27,856 nt of DNA, taken from assembly GCA_015489285.1 (NCBI GenBank), contig WGAA01000105.1, positions 1-27,856 on the forward strand. Direction: 5' to 3'. Below are positions 1 to 6,930 of the stretch, one piece after another. A program made the position numbers and the translations under genes. The notes below the pieces were generated by a model. The model did not search any database. It was not told where the DNA came from and worked only from the letters and a program-made list of their open reading frames with translations. Positions within the stretch are counted from its first letter, which is position 1, and each line of letters opens with the position of its first letter. This stretch comes from Anaerolineae bacterium (GTDB taxonomy: Bacteria; Chloroflexota; Anaerolineae; JAADDB01).

Positions 1-1
1 C

Positions 2-1408
2 TACGTGAACGCCCATGACGTGGTCTACGGCGTGAAGCGCACGCTCGACCCGCGCACGGCTTCTGACTACGCCTACGTGCTCTACGTGATCAAGGGCGGT
101 GAGGCATTCAACACTGCGGACCCGAACGCGGACAACTTCCAGGAACTGATGGATGCGGTCGGCGTCGAGGCCGTGGATGACTACACCGTCAAGTTCACGC
201 TCGAGTATCCGGCGGCGTTCTTCCCCCAGATTGCGTCCATGTGGGTGACCCGACCTCAGCCCCAGTGGGTGATTGAGGACAAGGGTGACCGCTGGATTGA
301 GCCGGGCTTCATCGTCACCAACGGCCCGTACGTGATGACCGAGTGGGTGCACGAAGACCACATGGTCTTCGAGAAGAACCCCTTCTGGCCCGATTGGGAC
401 AAGGTCGAGGGTAATGTGGAGCGCATTTACGCGGTCATGGTCGTGGAGGCATCCACCTCCTTCGCCATGTACGAGAATAATGAGCTCGACACCGCGGGCG
501 TGCCGCTGGATCAGATGGACCGCGTCAAGAGCGATCCGGAGCTGAGCAAGCAGTTGACCATCCAGCCCATTCCTTGTACGTACTACTACGGCTTCACCAC
601 CACCAAGGCCCCGGTGGATAACCCCGCCGTGCGCCGTGCCCTGTCTGCGGCCATCGACCGCAAGACGCTGGTGGAAGAGGTGACCAAGGGTGGCCAGATT
701 CCGGCCAATACCTTTGCTCCGAAGGTCATCTTCGGCAGCCCGGCCGGCGACCCCGACATCGCTCCGTGGGCGCTGCCCGAGGACATGGGTGGTTGGGGAT
801 ATGAGAAGGCGGTAGAAGAGGCGAACAAGTGGTTGGCGGATGCGGGGTATCCTGAGGGAGACGGGTTGGACATCCTGTTGATGCACAACGTGAGCGAGGG
901 GCATGCGAAGATTGCCCAGGCCATTCAGGCCATGTGGCAGTCCGCCTTCCCCAAGGCCAAGTTCAGCATCGAGACCCAGGAGTGGAAGGTCTACCTGAAG
1001 ACCATCGGCAAGGATACGCCGCTGGAGGACATGCCTCACGTCTGGCGCCTCGGCTGGTGTGCGGACTACCCGGATGAGAACAACTGGGTGCACGAGGTGT
1101 TCAACCCCGAGCAGGGTGCGAACCGGCCTCGCATGTCCTTCGACGACCCGTATGTAGGCGACAAGATCAAGGAATTCAGCGAGACCACCATCGAGGCCGC
1201 CCGAACTTCCGATCCGGAGAAGCGAAAGGAGCTGTACAAGAAGGCGGAGAAGCTGTTGGTGGACGACATTGCGGCCATCGCGCCCATCTACTACTACACC
1301 CAGGTGGTGGTGACCAAGCCGTGGCTCAAGCGCCACTGGCATGACACCCCGCACTACGAGACCTGGGTCATCGATTGGGAGGCGAAGAAAGCCGCGACCG
1401 GGAAGTAA
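2..1408 (+). CDS. Peptide/nickel-type ABC transporter solute-binding protein (SBP_bac_5), 5' truncated
   Basis: The extracytoplasmic binding protein of an Opp/Dpp-family importer captures a peptide or similar solute and delivers it to the permeases. The reading frame is open to the left window edge, so the signal peptide and first lobe are missing; the GTG at 5 is an internal Val codon. The visible 468 residues begin in the segment that introduces the family's 'NAHDVVYGVKRTLDP' region. They continue through 'VEAVDDYTVKFTLEYP', the 'TNGPYVMTEW' motif (the GTGPY/F position of the family), 'NPAVRRALSAAIDR' and a Trp/Tyr-rich C terminus. All match SBP_bac_5. Two permease genes follow in the same direction, so this is the first visible gene of an importer operon. 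The substrate cannot be read from sequence. Confidence 0.9.
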   Translation, partial: YVNAHDVVYGVKRTLDPRTASDYAYVLYVIKGGEAFNTADPNADNFQELMDAVGVEAVDDYTVKFTLEYPAAFFPQIASMWVTRPQPQWVIEDKGDRWIEPGFIVTNGPYVMTEWVHEDHMVFEKNPFWPDWDKVEGNVERIYAVMVVEASTSFAMYENNELDTAGVPLDQMDRVKSDPELSKQLTIQPIPCTYYYGFTTTKAPVDNPAVRRALSAAIDRKTLVEEVTKGGQIPANTFAPKVIFGSPAGDPDIAPWALPEDMGGWGYEKAVEEANKWLADAGYPEGDGLDILLMHNVSEGHAKIAQAIQAMWQSAFPKAKFSIETQEWKVYLKTIGKDTPLEDMPHVWRLGWCADYPDENNWVHEVFNPEQGANRPRMSFDDPYVGDKIKEFSETTIEAARTSDPEKRKELYKKAEKLLVDDIAAIAPIYYYTQVVVTKPWLKRHWHDTPHYETWVIDWEAKKAATGK

Positions 1409-1420
1409 GGTGGATTCTCT

Positions 1421-1449
1421 GTGGGGGCGCCGTGTGTCGGCGCCCCCAC
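1421..1449 (+). promoter_or_regulatory. Intercistronic stem-loop after the SBP gene
   Basis: A perfect 11-bp stem (1421-1431 with 1439-1449) and a 7-base loop lie 12 bases after the SBP stop codon. No run of T follows. Such hairpins between a binding-protein gene and its permease genes commonly protect the upstream mRNA 3' end or cause partial termination, giving more SBP than permease. That role is inferred here. Confidence 0.65.
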
Positions 1450-1477
1450 CATCGCTATTGCGGAGGCGACGAGGCGT

Positions 1478-2458
1478 ATGACTCGTTACATCATTCGTCG
1501 GGTTCTGTGGTTCATCCCGGTGTTGCTGGCCATTATGGCCGTGACCTTCTTCCTCGCATACATTACCCCCGGTGGGCCGTTCGACTTTGCCGGTGAAAAG
1601 CAGCTTCCTCCGGCCGTGCGGCAGAATTTGATGCAGAAGTACGGCCTGGATCGCCCGGCCTACGAGCAGTTTGCCCGCTGGTTGTGGAATGCCATCCGGG
1701 GTGACCTGGGCCCCTCCTACTTTTACAAAGGACGTTCGGTAAACGAAGTTCTCTCCCAAACGTTCCCCATTTCGGCTCAATTGGGGGCGTTGGCTCTCCT
1801 TTTGGGATTACTCATCGGTGTGCCGATGGGCATCATTGCTGCCCTTAAGCAGAACACGATTTGGGATTATTCCAGCACGTTTATTGCCATTTTGGGCGTT
1901 TCCATTCCCAACCTGGTGTTGGGCCCCCTGCTCATCTGGATTTTTGCCCTGAAATTAGGGTGGTTCCCTACGGCGCGCTGGGCGGTAAACTATAAGGAGC
2001 TGGTTCTCGGTTTCTTCCCACCGCCGGATAAGTTGTGGCCCTTTATCAAACACGCCACCCTGCCGGCCATAACGTTAGGCACGGGGCTCTCCGCGAGCAT
2101 TGCTCGGCTGACGCGGGCCAGTTTGCTTCAGGTCATCCGGGAGGACTACATCCGTACCGCCCGGGCCAAAGGGCTTCCCGAGCGGACCATCATTATTGTG
2201 CACGCCCTGAAGAACAGCATGATCCCCGTGGTGACGGTATTGGGCCCCATGTTCGCGGGCGTCGTGACCGGCTCCCTCATTGTGGAGCAGATTTTCGCCA
2301 TTCCCGGCATGGGCAAGTTCTTTGTCACCAGCGTCACGAACCGGGATTATCCGGTCATTCTGGGCACGACGTTGCTGTACTCGGTTCTGCTGGTCGTCGC
2401 CAATCTGTTCGTTGACATCGTGTACGCGTGGTTGGATCCGCGCATTCGCTACGATTGA
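1478..2458 (+). CDS. ABC transporter permease, DppB/OppB type
   Basis: Inner-membrane subunit of a peptide-type ABC importer. The 326-residue protein starts MTRYIIRRVLWFIPVLLAIM, the typical DppB first helix. It has the 'GDLGPSYF' segment after the first periplasmic stretch and the cytoplasmic EAA loop 'RTARAKGLPERTIIIVHALKN' (about residues 225-245 of this protein) that docks on the ATPase. It ends with the family signature 'LVDIVYAWLDPRIRYD'. The ATG at 1478 is preferred over an upstream GTG at 1421, because it has GGAGG at 1462-1466 and matches the usual family N terminus, whereas 1421 lies inside the stem-loop. It sits between the SBP gene and a DppC-like gene and is surely part of one transporter. 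Confidence 0.92.
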   Translation: MTRYIIRRVLWFIPVLLAIMAVTFFLAYITPGGPFDFAGEKQLPPAVRQNLMQKYGLDRPAYEQFARWLWNAIRGDLGPSYFYKGRSVNEVLSQTFPISAQLGALALLLGLLIGVPMGIIAALKQNTIWDYSSTFIAILGVSIPNLVLGPLLIWIFALKLGWFPTARWAVNYKELVLGFFPPPDKLWPFIKHATLPAITLGTGLSASIARLTRASLLQVIREDYIRTARAKGLPERTIIIVHALKNSMIPVVTVLGPMFAGVVTGSLIVEQIFAIPGMGKFFVTSVTNRDYPVILGTTLLYSVLLVVANLFVDIVYAWLDPRIRYD

Positions 2459-2490
2459 GATGTTGAATTCCCCAGAGAAGGAGAAAGTCT

Positions 2491-3498
2491 GTGGCAGCAG
2501 ATAAGCAAGCGCAGGAGATCGCATCCCTGGAGGAAATACGACCGCATCGAGGACCGTGGGCCGACGCGTGGCGTCGACTTCTGCGGAACAAAGCCGCGGT
2601 CATCGGGGGGACGTTCATCCTCTTGTTGATTCTCTCGGCCATCTTTGTGGACAATTGGGTCATCGCCAAGCCCTTAGGTAAGGAAGTCGAGCCCTTACTG
2701 GCCCCTTATCACTTCGCCAAAGTGAATTTCAAGATGCGAGATAAGCCGCCTCTGACCCCCGGGTATCTCCTGGGCTCGGATTATTTGGGGCGGGACGTCC
2801 TGTCTCGGACCCTCTACGGTACACGCGTTTCCCTGGCGGTCGCTTTTGTTGCCGCCCTTGTCAGTCTGGTCATCGGCATTTCCTACGGGTTGGTTTCCGG
2901 GTATTCCAGCTCCCGGGTGGACAACCTGATGATGCGTTTTGTGGATTTCCTCTACGGATTCCCGGTGCTGATTTTCATCATCCTCATGCAGGTGTATTTC
3001 AAGGCGGTGAGCCGTCGAGGGGGGTCGGGATTGGCCTCCGTGTTCGTCAGCATCGACAAGGCGCTAGGGGGGATGTTCTTCATTTTCGTTGCGTTGGGCT
3101 TGTTGAACTGGATCGGGATGGCCCGTATTGCTCGCGGTCAGACATTGGCTCAAAAGGAGAAGGAGTTCGTCGAGGCAGCGCGAGCGGTGGGGGCGGGGCA
3201 TCTGCGCATCATCTTCCGCCACATCCTGCCGAACATTTTGGGGCCGTGTGTCGTGGCGGAGACTCTCGCCATTCCGGGCTACATCTTTACCGAGGCCTTC
3301 CTCTCCTTTATCGGCCTAGGCGTCAACCCCCCGACACCTTCGTGGGGCTTGATGATTTCGGAAACGTATCAGGCACTCCGCACTTCGTGGTGGCAGTCCA
3401 TGGTGCCCGGCGCGGCTCTGACGTTGACGACCTTGGCGTTCAACTTCCTGGGCGACGGCCTGCGGGATGCCCTCGACCCACGGTTGCGTGGGACATGA
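2491..3498 (+). CDS. ABC transporter permease, DppC/OppC type
   Basis: Second membrane subunit of the importer, 335 residues, starting at GTG 2491 with AGAAGGAG just upstream. A cytoplasmic N-terminal arm ('WADAWRRLLRNKAAVIGG') leads into the first helix. A periplasmic loop of about 60 residues then reaches the 'LLGSDYLGRDVLSRTLYGTRVSL' family motif. The EAA loop is 'EAARAVGAGHLRIIFRHILPN', and the protein ends 'NFLGDGLRDALDPRLRGT', as DppC proteins do. It is the last gene of the operon: a strong hairpin terminator follows and no ATP-binding gene is attached, which is unusual for an otherwise complete Dpp-like set. Confidence 0.92.
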   Translation: MAADKQAQEIASLEEIRPHRGPWADAWRRLLRNKAAVIGGTFILLLILSAIFVDNWVIAKPLGKEVEPLLAPYHFAKVNFKMRDKPPLTPGYLLGSDYLGRDVLSRTLYGTRVSLAVAFVAALVSLVIGISYGLVSGYSSSRVDNLMMRFVDFLYGFPVLIFIILMQVYFKAVSRRGGSGLASVFVSIDKALGGMFFIFVALGLLNWIGMARIARGQTLAQKEKEFVEAARAVGAGHLRIIFRHILPNILGPCVVAETLAIPGYIFTEAFLSFIGLGVNPPTPSWGLMISETYQALRTSWWQSMVPGAALTLTTLAFNFLGDGLRDALDPRLRGT

Positions 3499-3519
3499 GC
3501 GTTCCCAAAAGTGGGCGTG

Positions 3520-3555
3520 AAAAAAGGGCAGGTTCCGAAGAACCTGCCCTTTTTT
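3520..3555. terminator. Bidirectional intrinsic terminator between dppC-like gene and infA
   Basis: A perfect 16-bp inverted repeat (3520-3535 with 3540-3555) has a 4-base CGAA loop. The stem ends are A6 and T6, so both strands carry a GC-rich hairpin followed by a U-run. It lies between two convergent genes and should terminate transcription from both sides. Confidence 0.93.
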
Positions 3556-3578
3556 GTGTGGCGAAAATGGATACCCGA

Positions 3579-3824
3579 TTACGTGGCCGGTGCCGCCGCC
3601 TTCTGCTTGTACCGGTAGACGATGCGTCCTCGGTTGAGATCATAAGGGGATAATTCCACGCGTACTCGATCACCCAATAAGACCCGTATGTAATGCTTGC
3701 GCATCTTACCGGACAAGTAAGCGAGAATCTCGTGTCCGTTGTCCAACCGCACGCGAAATGTGGTGTTGGGCAGCGTCTCTATGACCGTCCCTTCCAAAAT
3801 CAACTTATCATCCGCTTTGGCCAT
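3579..3824 (-). CDS. infA: Translation initiation factor IF-1
   Basis: IF-1 binds the A site of the 30S subunit during initiation. The 81-residue protein is a single S1/OB fold with the hallmark sequence 'LEGTVIETLPNTTFRVRLDNGHEILAYLSGKMRKHYIRVLLGDRVRVELSPYDLNRGRIVYRYK' spread along its length. It has about nine extra Ala/Lys/Pro/Thr-rich C-terminal residues compared with the usual 72. A GGAGGTGA-like site lies just upstream of the ATG. It stands alone here rather than in the ribosomal protein cluster where infA is often found, and it has its own strong promoter. Confidence 0.97.
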   Translation of the reverse strand: MAKADDKLILEGTVIETLPNTTFRVRLDNGHEILAYLSGKMRKHYIRVLLGDRVRVELSPYDLNRGRIVYRYKQKAAAPAT

Positions 3825-3925
3825 ACATTCACCTCCTCTCCTCCAGTCCCCACCTGAGACCCCTGAAGCGTCCCTCCGTGCTTGGAACGCGCGAACCGTA
3901 ATCTTTGGGATTATTCCCGCATTAG

Positions 3926-3954
3926 AGTATACGAATTTAGTGGCCCGGGGTCAA
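3926..3954 (-). promoter_or_regulatory. Sigma-70-type promoter of infA
   Basis: On the minus strand, TTGACC (3949-3954) and TATACT (3926-3931) are separated by exactly 17 bases, close to consensus. Transcription would start near 3919, giving a leader of about 95 nt before infA. The -35 box lies just three bases past the udk stop codon. Confidence 0.75.
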
Positions 3955-3956
3955 AG

Positions 3957-4613
3957 TCATCCCACTCGTTGGCTAATACGGACGCTTTCTTCGATCATGT
4001 TGCGCAGGCGGGCAATGACCATGTCCAGGGCCACCGTGTTGAAGCCGCCTTCGGGGATGATGATGTCCGCGTAACGTTTGCTCGGTTCGACGAACTCCAG
4101 GTGCATGACCCGTACGGTGTTCAGGTATTGCTGGATGACCGCTTCCATCGTCCGGCCGCGCTCTTTGATGTCCCTTTGCAACCGCCGGATGAAGCGAATG
4201 TCCGCGTCCGTGTCCACGAAGATCTTGATGTCCATCATGTCCCGCAGGGTGGGCTCGGCCAGGACGAGGATCCCTTCGATGAGGATGATGGGGCGGGGTT
4301 CCACGCGGCGGGTTTCCTTGCGCCGGGTGTGGGTAGCAAAGTCGTAAATGGGGATGTCCACCGCGTACCCCTGACGTAGGGCCTTGAGGTGCTGCACCAG
4401 GAGGGGCGTTTCCAGGGAGTCGGGATGATCGTAATTCTGGCGGGCGCGTTCCTCGAAGGGGAGGTGGGAGAGGTCGTAGTAATACGCGTCGTGGGGAATG
4501 TACGCGACTTTGTCCTCTCCCAGCGCGTTGTAAATGGCCTGCGCGATGGTGGTCTTGCCCGAGCCGGTACCACCGGCCACCCCCACGATGACGGGTTTCC
4601 TGTGTTCGCTCAT
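3957..4613 (-). CDS. udk: Uridine kinase
   Basis: Phosphorylates uridine and cytidine to the monophosphates in pyrimidine salvage, in the cytoplasm. The 218-residue protein has the P-loop GVAGGTGSGKTT near its start, then 'HDAYYYDLSHLPFEERARQ' and 'NYDHPDSLET'. It also has 'IYDFATHTR' and a 'RFIRRLQRDIKERGR' lid, all characteristic of uridine/cytidine kinase. I chose the ATG at 4613, whose first base pairs overlap the stop of the upstream gene as ATGA. A GTG four codons upstream is possible. The overlap points to translational coupling with the ResB-like gene. Confidence 0.93.
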   Translation of the reverse strand: MSEHRKPVIVGVAGGTGSGKTTIAQAIYNALGEDKVAYIPHDAYYYDLSHLPFEERARQNYDHPDSLETPLLVQHLKALRQGYAVDIPIYDFATHTRRKETRRVEPRPIILIEGILVLAEPTLRDMMDIKIFVDTDADIRFIRRLQRDIKERGRTMEAVIQQYLNTVRVMHLEFVEPSKRYADIIIPEGGFNTVALDMVIARLRNMIEESVRISQRVG

Positions 4614-5980
4614 CGTTCCACCCACTGCTTCACACTCGTACCTTTCAACGGTTTATGCCACCCTATATTGTATACGTCTCCCCACGCCCGGACAACAGTG
4701 CTCCGCTCGTCCCCGAAGACCTGGACCCACAAGCGCCGTAACGGGTCCCCCAGGAGGGCCCACAGGGTTCCCACCAGGAGGAGGGCCCACCCGCCCAAAC
4801 GTCCTTCGTGCCCGGGGTAGTGGAGAGCCTGGAACCGGGCACCGTCGACCCGCCGGATGTGAAAGGTGATGTGGCGAACGGTGATCTGGCCGTCCTTGTC
4901 GACGAAGTCGTTGTAGATGAGGTTGCCGTTCTCGTCGAATATCTGGACGAGGAATACGGGATGGGTGTAGCCTCGAGTGGGGAGGGCGGTGTATCCCACA
5001 ATGCGCATGTGAAGGCCCAGCGTGGGGAGCAGGACGATCCGCTCGGTGCCCGAACGGGGGAAGAGGAGGACGAGACGCCGTTCGCCGCTTCCCTCCGGGG
5101 TTTGGAGGGGGATGGGCGTGCCCACCTCGGTTGTGGCTTCGATGCCCACGCCGATGAGCGTGCTCACGTAACGGATGTCGATGCCCCCGGCGTGGATGCT
5201 CTTTCCCAGGGGGACGGTGTACGCACGCGGCCCTTCATCCCGGGTCTGCACGAGGATGTAAGCCCGGGATGTGGTCCCCTCGCGTTCGATGTGGTGGAGG
5301 ATGAGCTGGGTGGCGTGGGCTTGTTCGATGTTCCAGGGGCTTTCGGGGACGAGGACGCGAGGCCGGGTGATCCACCCCTGGGTTATTCCCAGATACGTTA
5401 AAGCGAGAAACACGATGGTGCCCAGGAAGAAGAGGACGCTCCCCCACGTTCCCCCTTTCCCCCTGCGGGCGAAGTAGCGGGCTTCCTGGTAGGAGATGTG
5501 CATTTCGGCCACACGATAACGCCCTCGCAATCGGGGCCCCACGCGGCCTCGGACCTTTTCCAGCGGTTCCCTCACATGCCAGAGATGCTCGCTCTCCAGG
5601 GCAATGGGGTGGAGCGGCGGGACGTTCCCCTTGGCAAGGGGCCAGGTACCCAGGTAGAGGGCGTAAGCCACGTGAAGCCAGGCAAGAACGAGCGCGACGA
5701 GCAGGAGGCCACGGAAGGTCGGGGTGTGCGTGATGGTGAGGAGCCCGATGGGGTAGAGGCGGGCCACGTAAGGGGAACGCTGCCCCAGGGTCAGCAGCCA
5801 CACGTCCCGTTCGTGAGGCGAAAGGTAAGGGGGGATCTGGGGGAGAAGTCGTGTAAGTGTGCCTAAGACGAAGATGATAAGGAGGGTGAGACCAAATGTC
5901 CAGGGAAGGAGAAGGGGAAAGAGATGCGCAAACCGCGGTCCAGACCTCAGATTCGTGGAACTGTCCTGACTTGGGTTCAT
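4610..5980 (-). CDS. ResB-like cytochrome c biogenesis protein
   Basis: 456 residues with the ResB/Ccs1 architecture. Two helices near the N terminus (about 22-40 and 87-110) flank a short loop with 'LGTLTRLLPQ'. A third helix lies at about 178-198. A large beta-rich extracytoplasmic region of about 190 residues follows. The final helix (about 394-410) comes after 'LHYPGHEGRLGGWALLL', equivalent to the family's '..DPG...' motif. ResB proteins work with ResC/CcsA in haem delivery and attachment to apocytochrome c (system II). No ResC/CcsA, thioredoxin or cytochrome gene is near, so the function rests on topology and weak motifs. The ATG at 5980 has only a weak ribosome site (GGAA). The gene overlaps udk by four bases. 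Confidence 0.68.
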   Translation of the reverse strand: MNPSQDSSTNLRSGPRFAHLFPLLLPWTFGLTLLIIFVLGTLTRLLPQIPPYLSPHERDVWLLTLGQRSPYVARLYPIGLLTITHTPTFRGLLLVALVLAWLHVAYALYLGTWPLAKGNVPPLHPIALESEHLWHVREPLEKVRGRVGPRLRGRYRVAEMHISYQEARYFARRGKGGTWGSVLFFLGTIVFLALTYLGITQGWITRPRVLVPESPWNIEQAHATQLILHHIEREGTTSRAYILVQTRDEGPRAYTVPLGKSIHAGGIDIRYVSTLIGVGIEATTEVGTPIPLQTPEGSGERRLVLLFPRSGTERIVLLPTLGLHMRIVGYTALPTRGYTHPVFLVQIFDENGNLIYNDFVDKDGQITVRHITFHIRRVDGARFQALHYPGHEGRLGGWALLLVGTLWALLGDPLRRLWVQVFGDERSTVVRAWGDVYNIGWHKPLKGTSVKQWVER

Positions 5981-6004
5981 TGTTCCATGGTATGGGTTGC
6001 ATGA

Positions 6005-6038
6005 GAGCGCCGGCCCTTATGTGTCAGGGCCGGCGCTC
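6005..6038. terminator. Strong hairpin downstream of tRNA-Thr
   Basis: A 13-bp perfect GC-rich stem (6005-6017 with 6026-6038) with an 8-base loop sits four bases beyond the encoded CCA of the tRNA. There is no U-run, so it may be a processing or pausing hairpin rather than a classical terminator, and it lies between the tRNA and the ResB-like gene. Confidence 0.55.
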
Positions 6039-6041
6039 CTG

Positions 6042-6117
6042 TGGAGCCACCGGTCGGAATCGAACCGACAACCTGCGCATTACGAGTGCGCCGCTCTGCC
6101 GATTGAGCTACGGTGGC
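6042..6117 (-). tRNA. tRNA-Thr (anticodon CGU)
   Basis: Read on the minus strand, the 76 bases fold as a complete cloverleaf. The acceptor is GCCACCG/CGGTGGC, followed by T8 A9 and a D stem GCTC/GAGC. The anticodon stem GCGCA/TGCGC has loop CTCGTAA, giving anticodon CGT (plus-strand 6082-6084). The T arm is GTCGG-TTCGATT-CCGAC, followed by discriminator T and an encoded CCA (6042-6044). It reads ACG codons. Confidence 0.97.
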
Positions 6118-6136
6118 TTACCCTGCTGGCGCCTTC

Positions 6137-6165
6137 ATTATACAAACTACGCATGGAGAAGGCAA
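6137..6165 (-). promoter_or_regulatory. Promoter of tRNA-Thr
   Basis: On the minus strand a perfect TATAAT (6137-6142) lies 17 bases from TTGCCT (6160-6165). Transcription would start near 6130, about 12 bases before the mature tRNA 5' end. Confidence 0.8.
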
Positions 6166-6236
6166 AATCGGATGTACGAGCGGCGCGTTTTACAGGGGCG
6201 AATCGAGCTTCCGCGGCCTGAGCCCTCTACCGGGCA

Positions 6237-6803
6237 TCACTCCACGCGGGTGACGTATTCCCCTGTGCGGGTGTCCACCCGAATGGTGTCACCGGGTTCG
6301 ATGAACAGGGGCACACGAACCCGCAGGCCGGTCTCCACCGTACACCATTTGCTGGCACTTCCGGCCGTATCCCCGGCAAAGCCCGGCTCCGCGTCCACGA
6401 CCTTCAGGTCCACGGTCGTCGGCAGCGCGATGCGCACGGGCTTCCCCTCGTACGTCTCCAACTTGAGGGTGATGCCTTCGGTGAGGTAGTTGACCGCGTC
6501 CCCCAACACTTCTTTGGCGATGGGGATCTGTTCGAAGGTCTCCGCGTCCATGAAGTAATAGAAGTGGTCGTCATGGTAGAGATATTGGACCTCCGCGTGG
6601 TCCAGGCGGACGTCCTCGATGCGCTGGCCGGAGGTGAACGTCTTCTCGATGGTCGCGCCCGATTGTAAGTTTCGCAGTTTCAGCCGGATGATGGCGTTGC
6701 CTCGGGCCATCTTGTGGTGGGAATAGTCGATGACTTCGTAGAGAACACCGTCGATCTTCACGATGGTGCCTTTGCGAGCTTCCTGTACTCCAATCATGGG
6801 CAT
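6237..6803 (-). CDS. efp: Elongation factor P
   Basis: EF-P enters the ribosomal E site and relieves stalling at polyproline. The 188-residue length is typical. The three expected beta domains are seen: an N-terminal KOW-like domain, a middle OB domain with 'YLYHDDHFYYFMDAETFEQ', and a C-terminal OB domain with the signature 'KWCTVETGLRVRVPLFIEPGDTIRVDTRTGEY'. The domain I loop that carries the modified residue reads 'HHKMARGNAIIR'. The tip is Arg34 where many EF-Ps have Lys, and a Lys lies three residues before. ATG 6803 is used; a second ATG two codons later would also fit. No modification gene is nearby. Confidence 0.96.
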   Translation of the reverse strand: MPMIGVQEARKGTIVKIDGVLYEVIDYSHHKMARGNAIIRLKLRNLQSGATIEKTFTSGQRIEDVRLDHAEVQYLYHDDHFYYFMDAETFEQIPIAKEVLGDAVNYLTEGITLKLETYEGKPVRIALPTTVDLKVVDAEPGFAGDTAGSASKWCTVETGLRVRVPLFIEPGDTIRVDTRTGEYVTRVE

Positions 6804-6901
6804 CTCCTTTGTCTGGGGCCTTCGTTTCCCCGTCTCTTGCGGTGGTGCGACGGAACGGTCCGAAAGCGCCGCAAAGCGCTTTCTCCCGGATTCCGTGAGT
6901 T

Positions 6902-6930
6902 AGCTTAAGAGGAATCGGCGGTTCTGTCAA
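6902..6930 (-). promoter_or_regulatory. Candidate promoter of efp
   Basis: On the minus strand a consensus TTGACA (6925-6930) is separated by 17 bases from TAAGCT (6902-6907). The -35 box overlaps the pyrG stop codon, so efp would have its own promoter at the end of pyrG, with a leader of about 90 nt. Confidence 0.55.
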
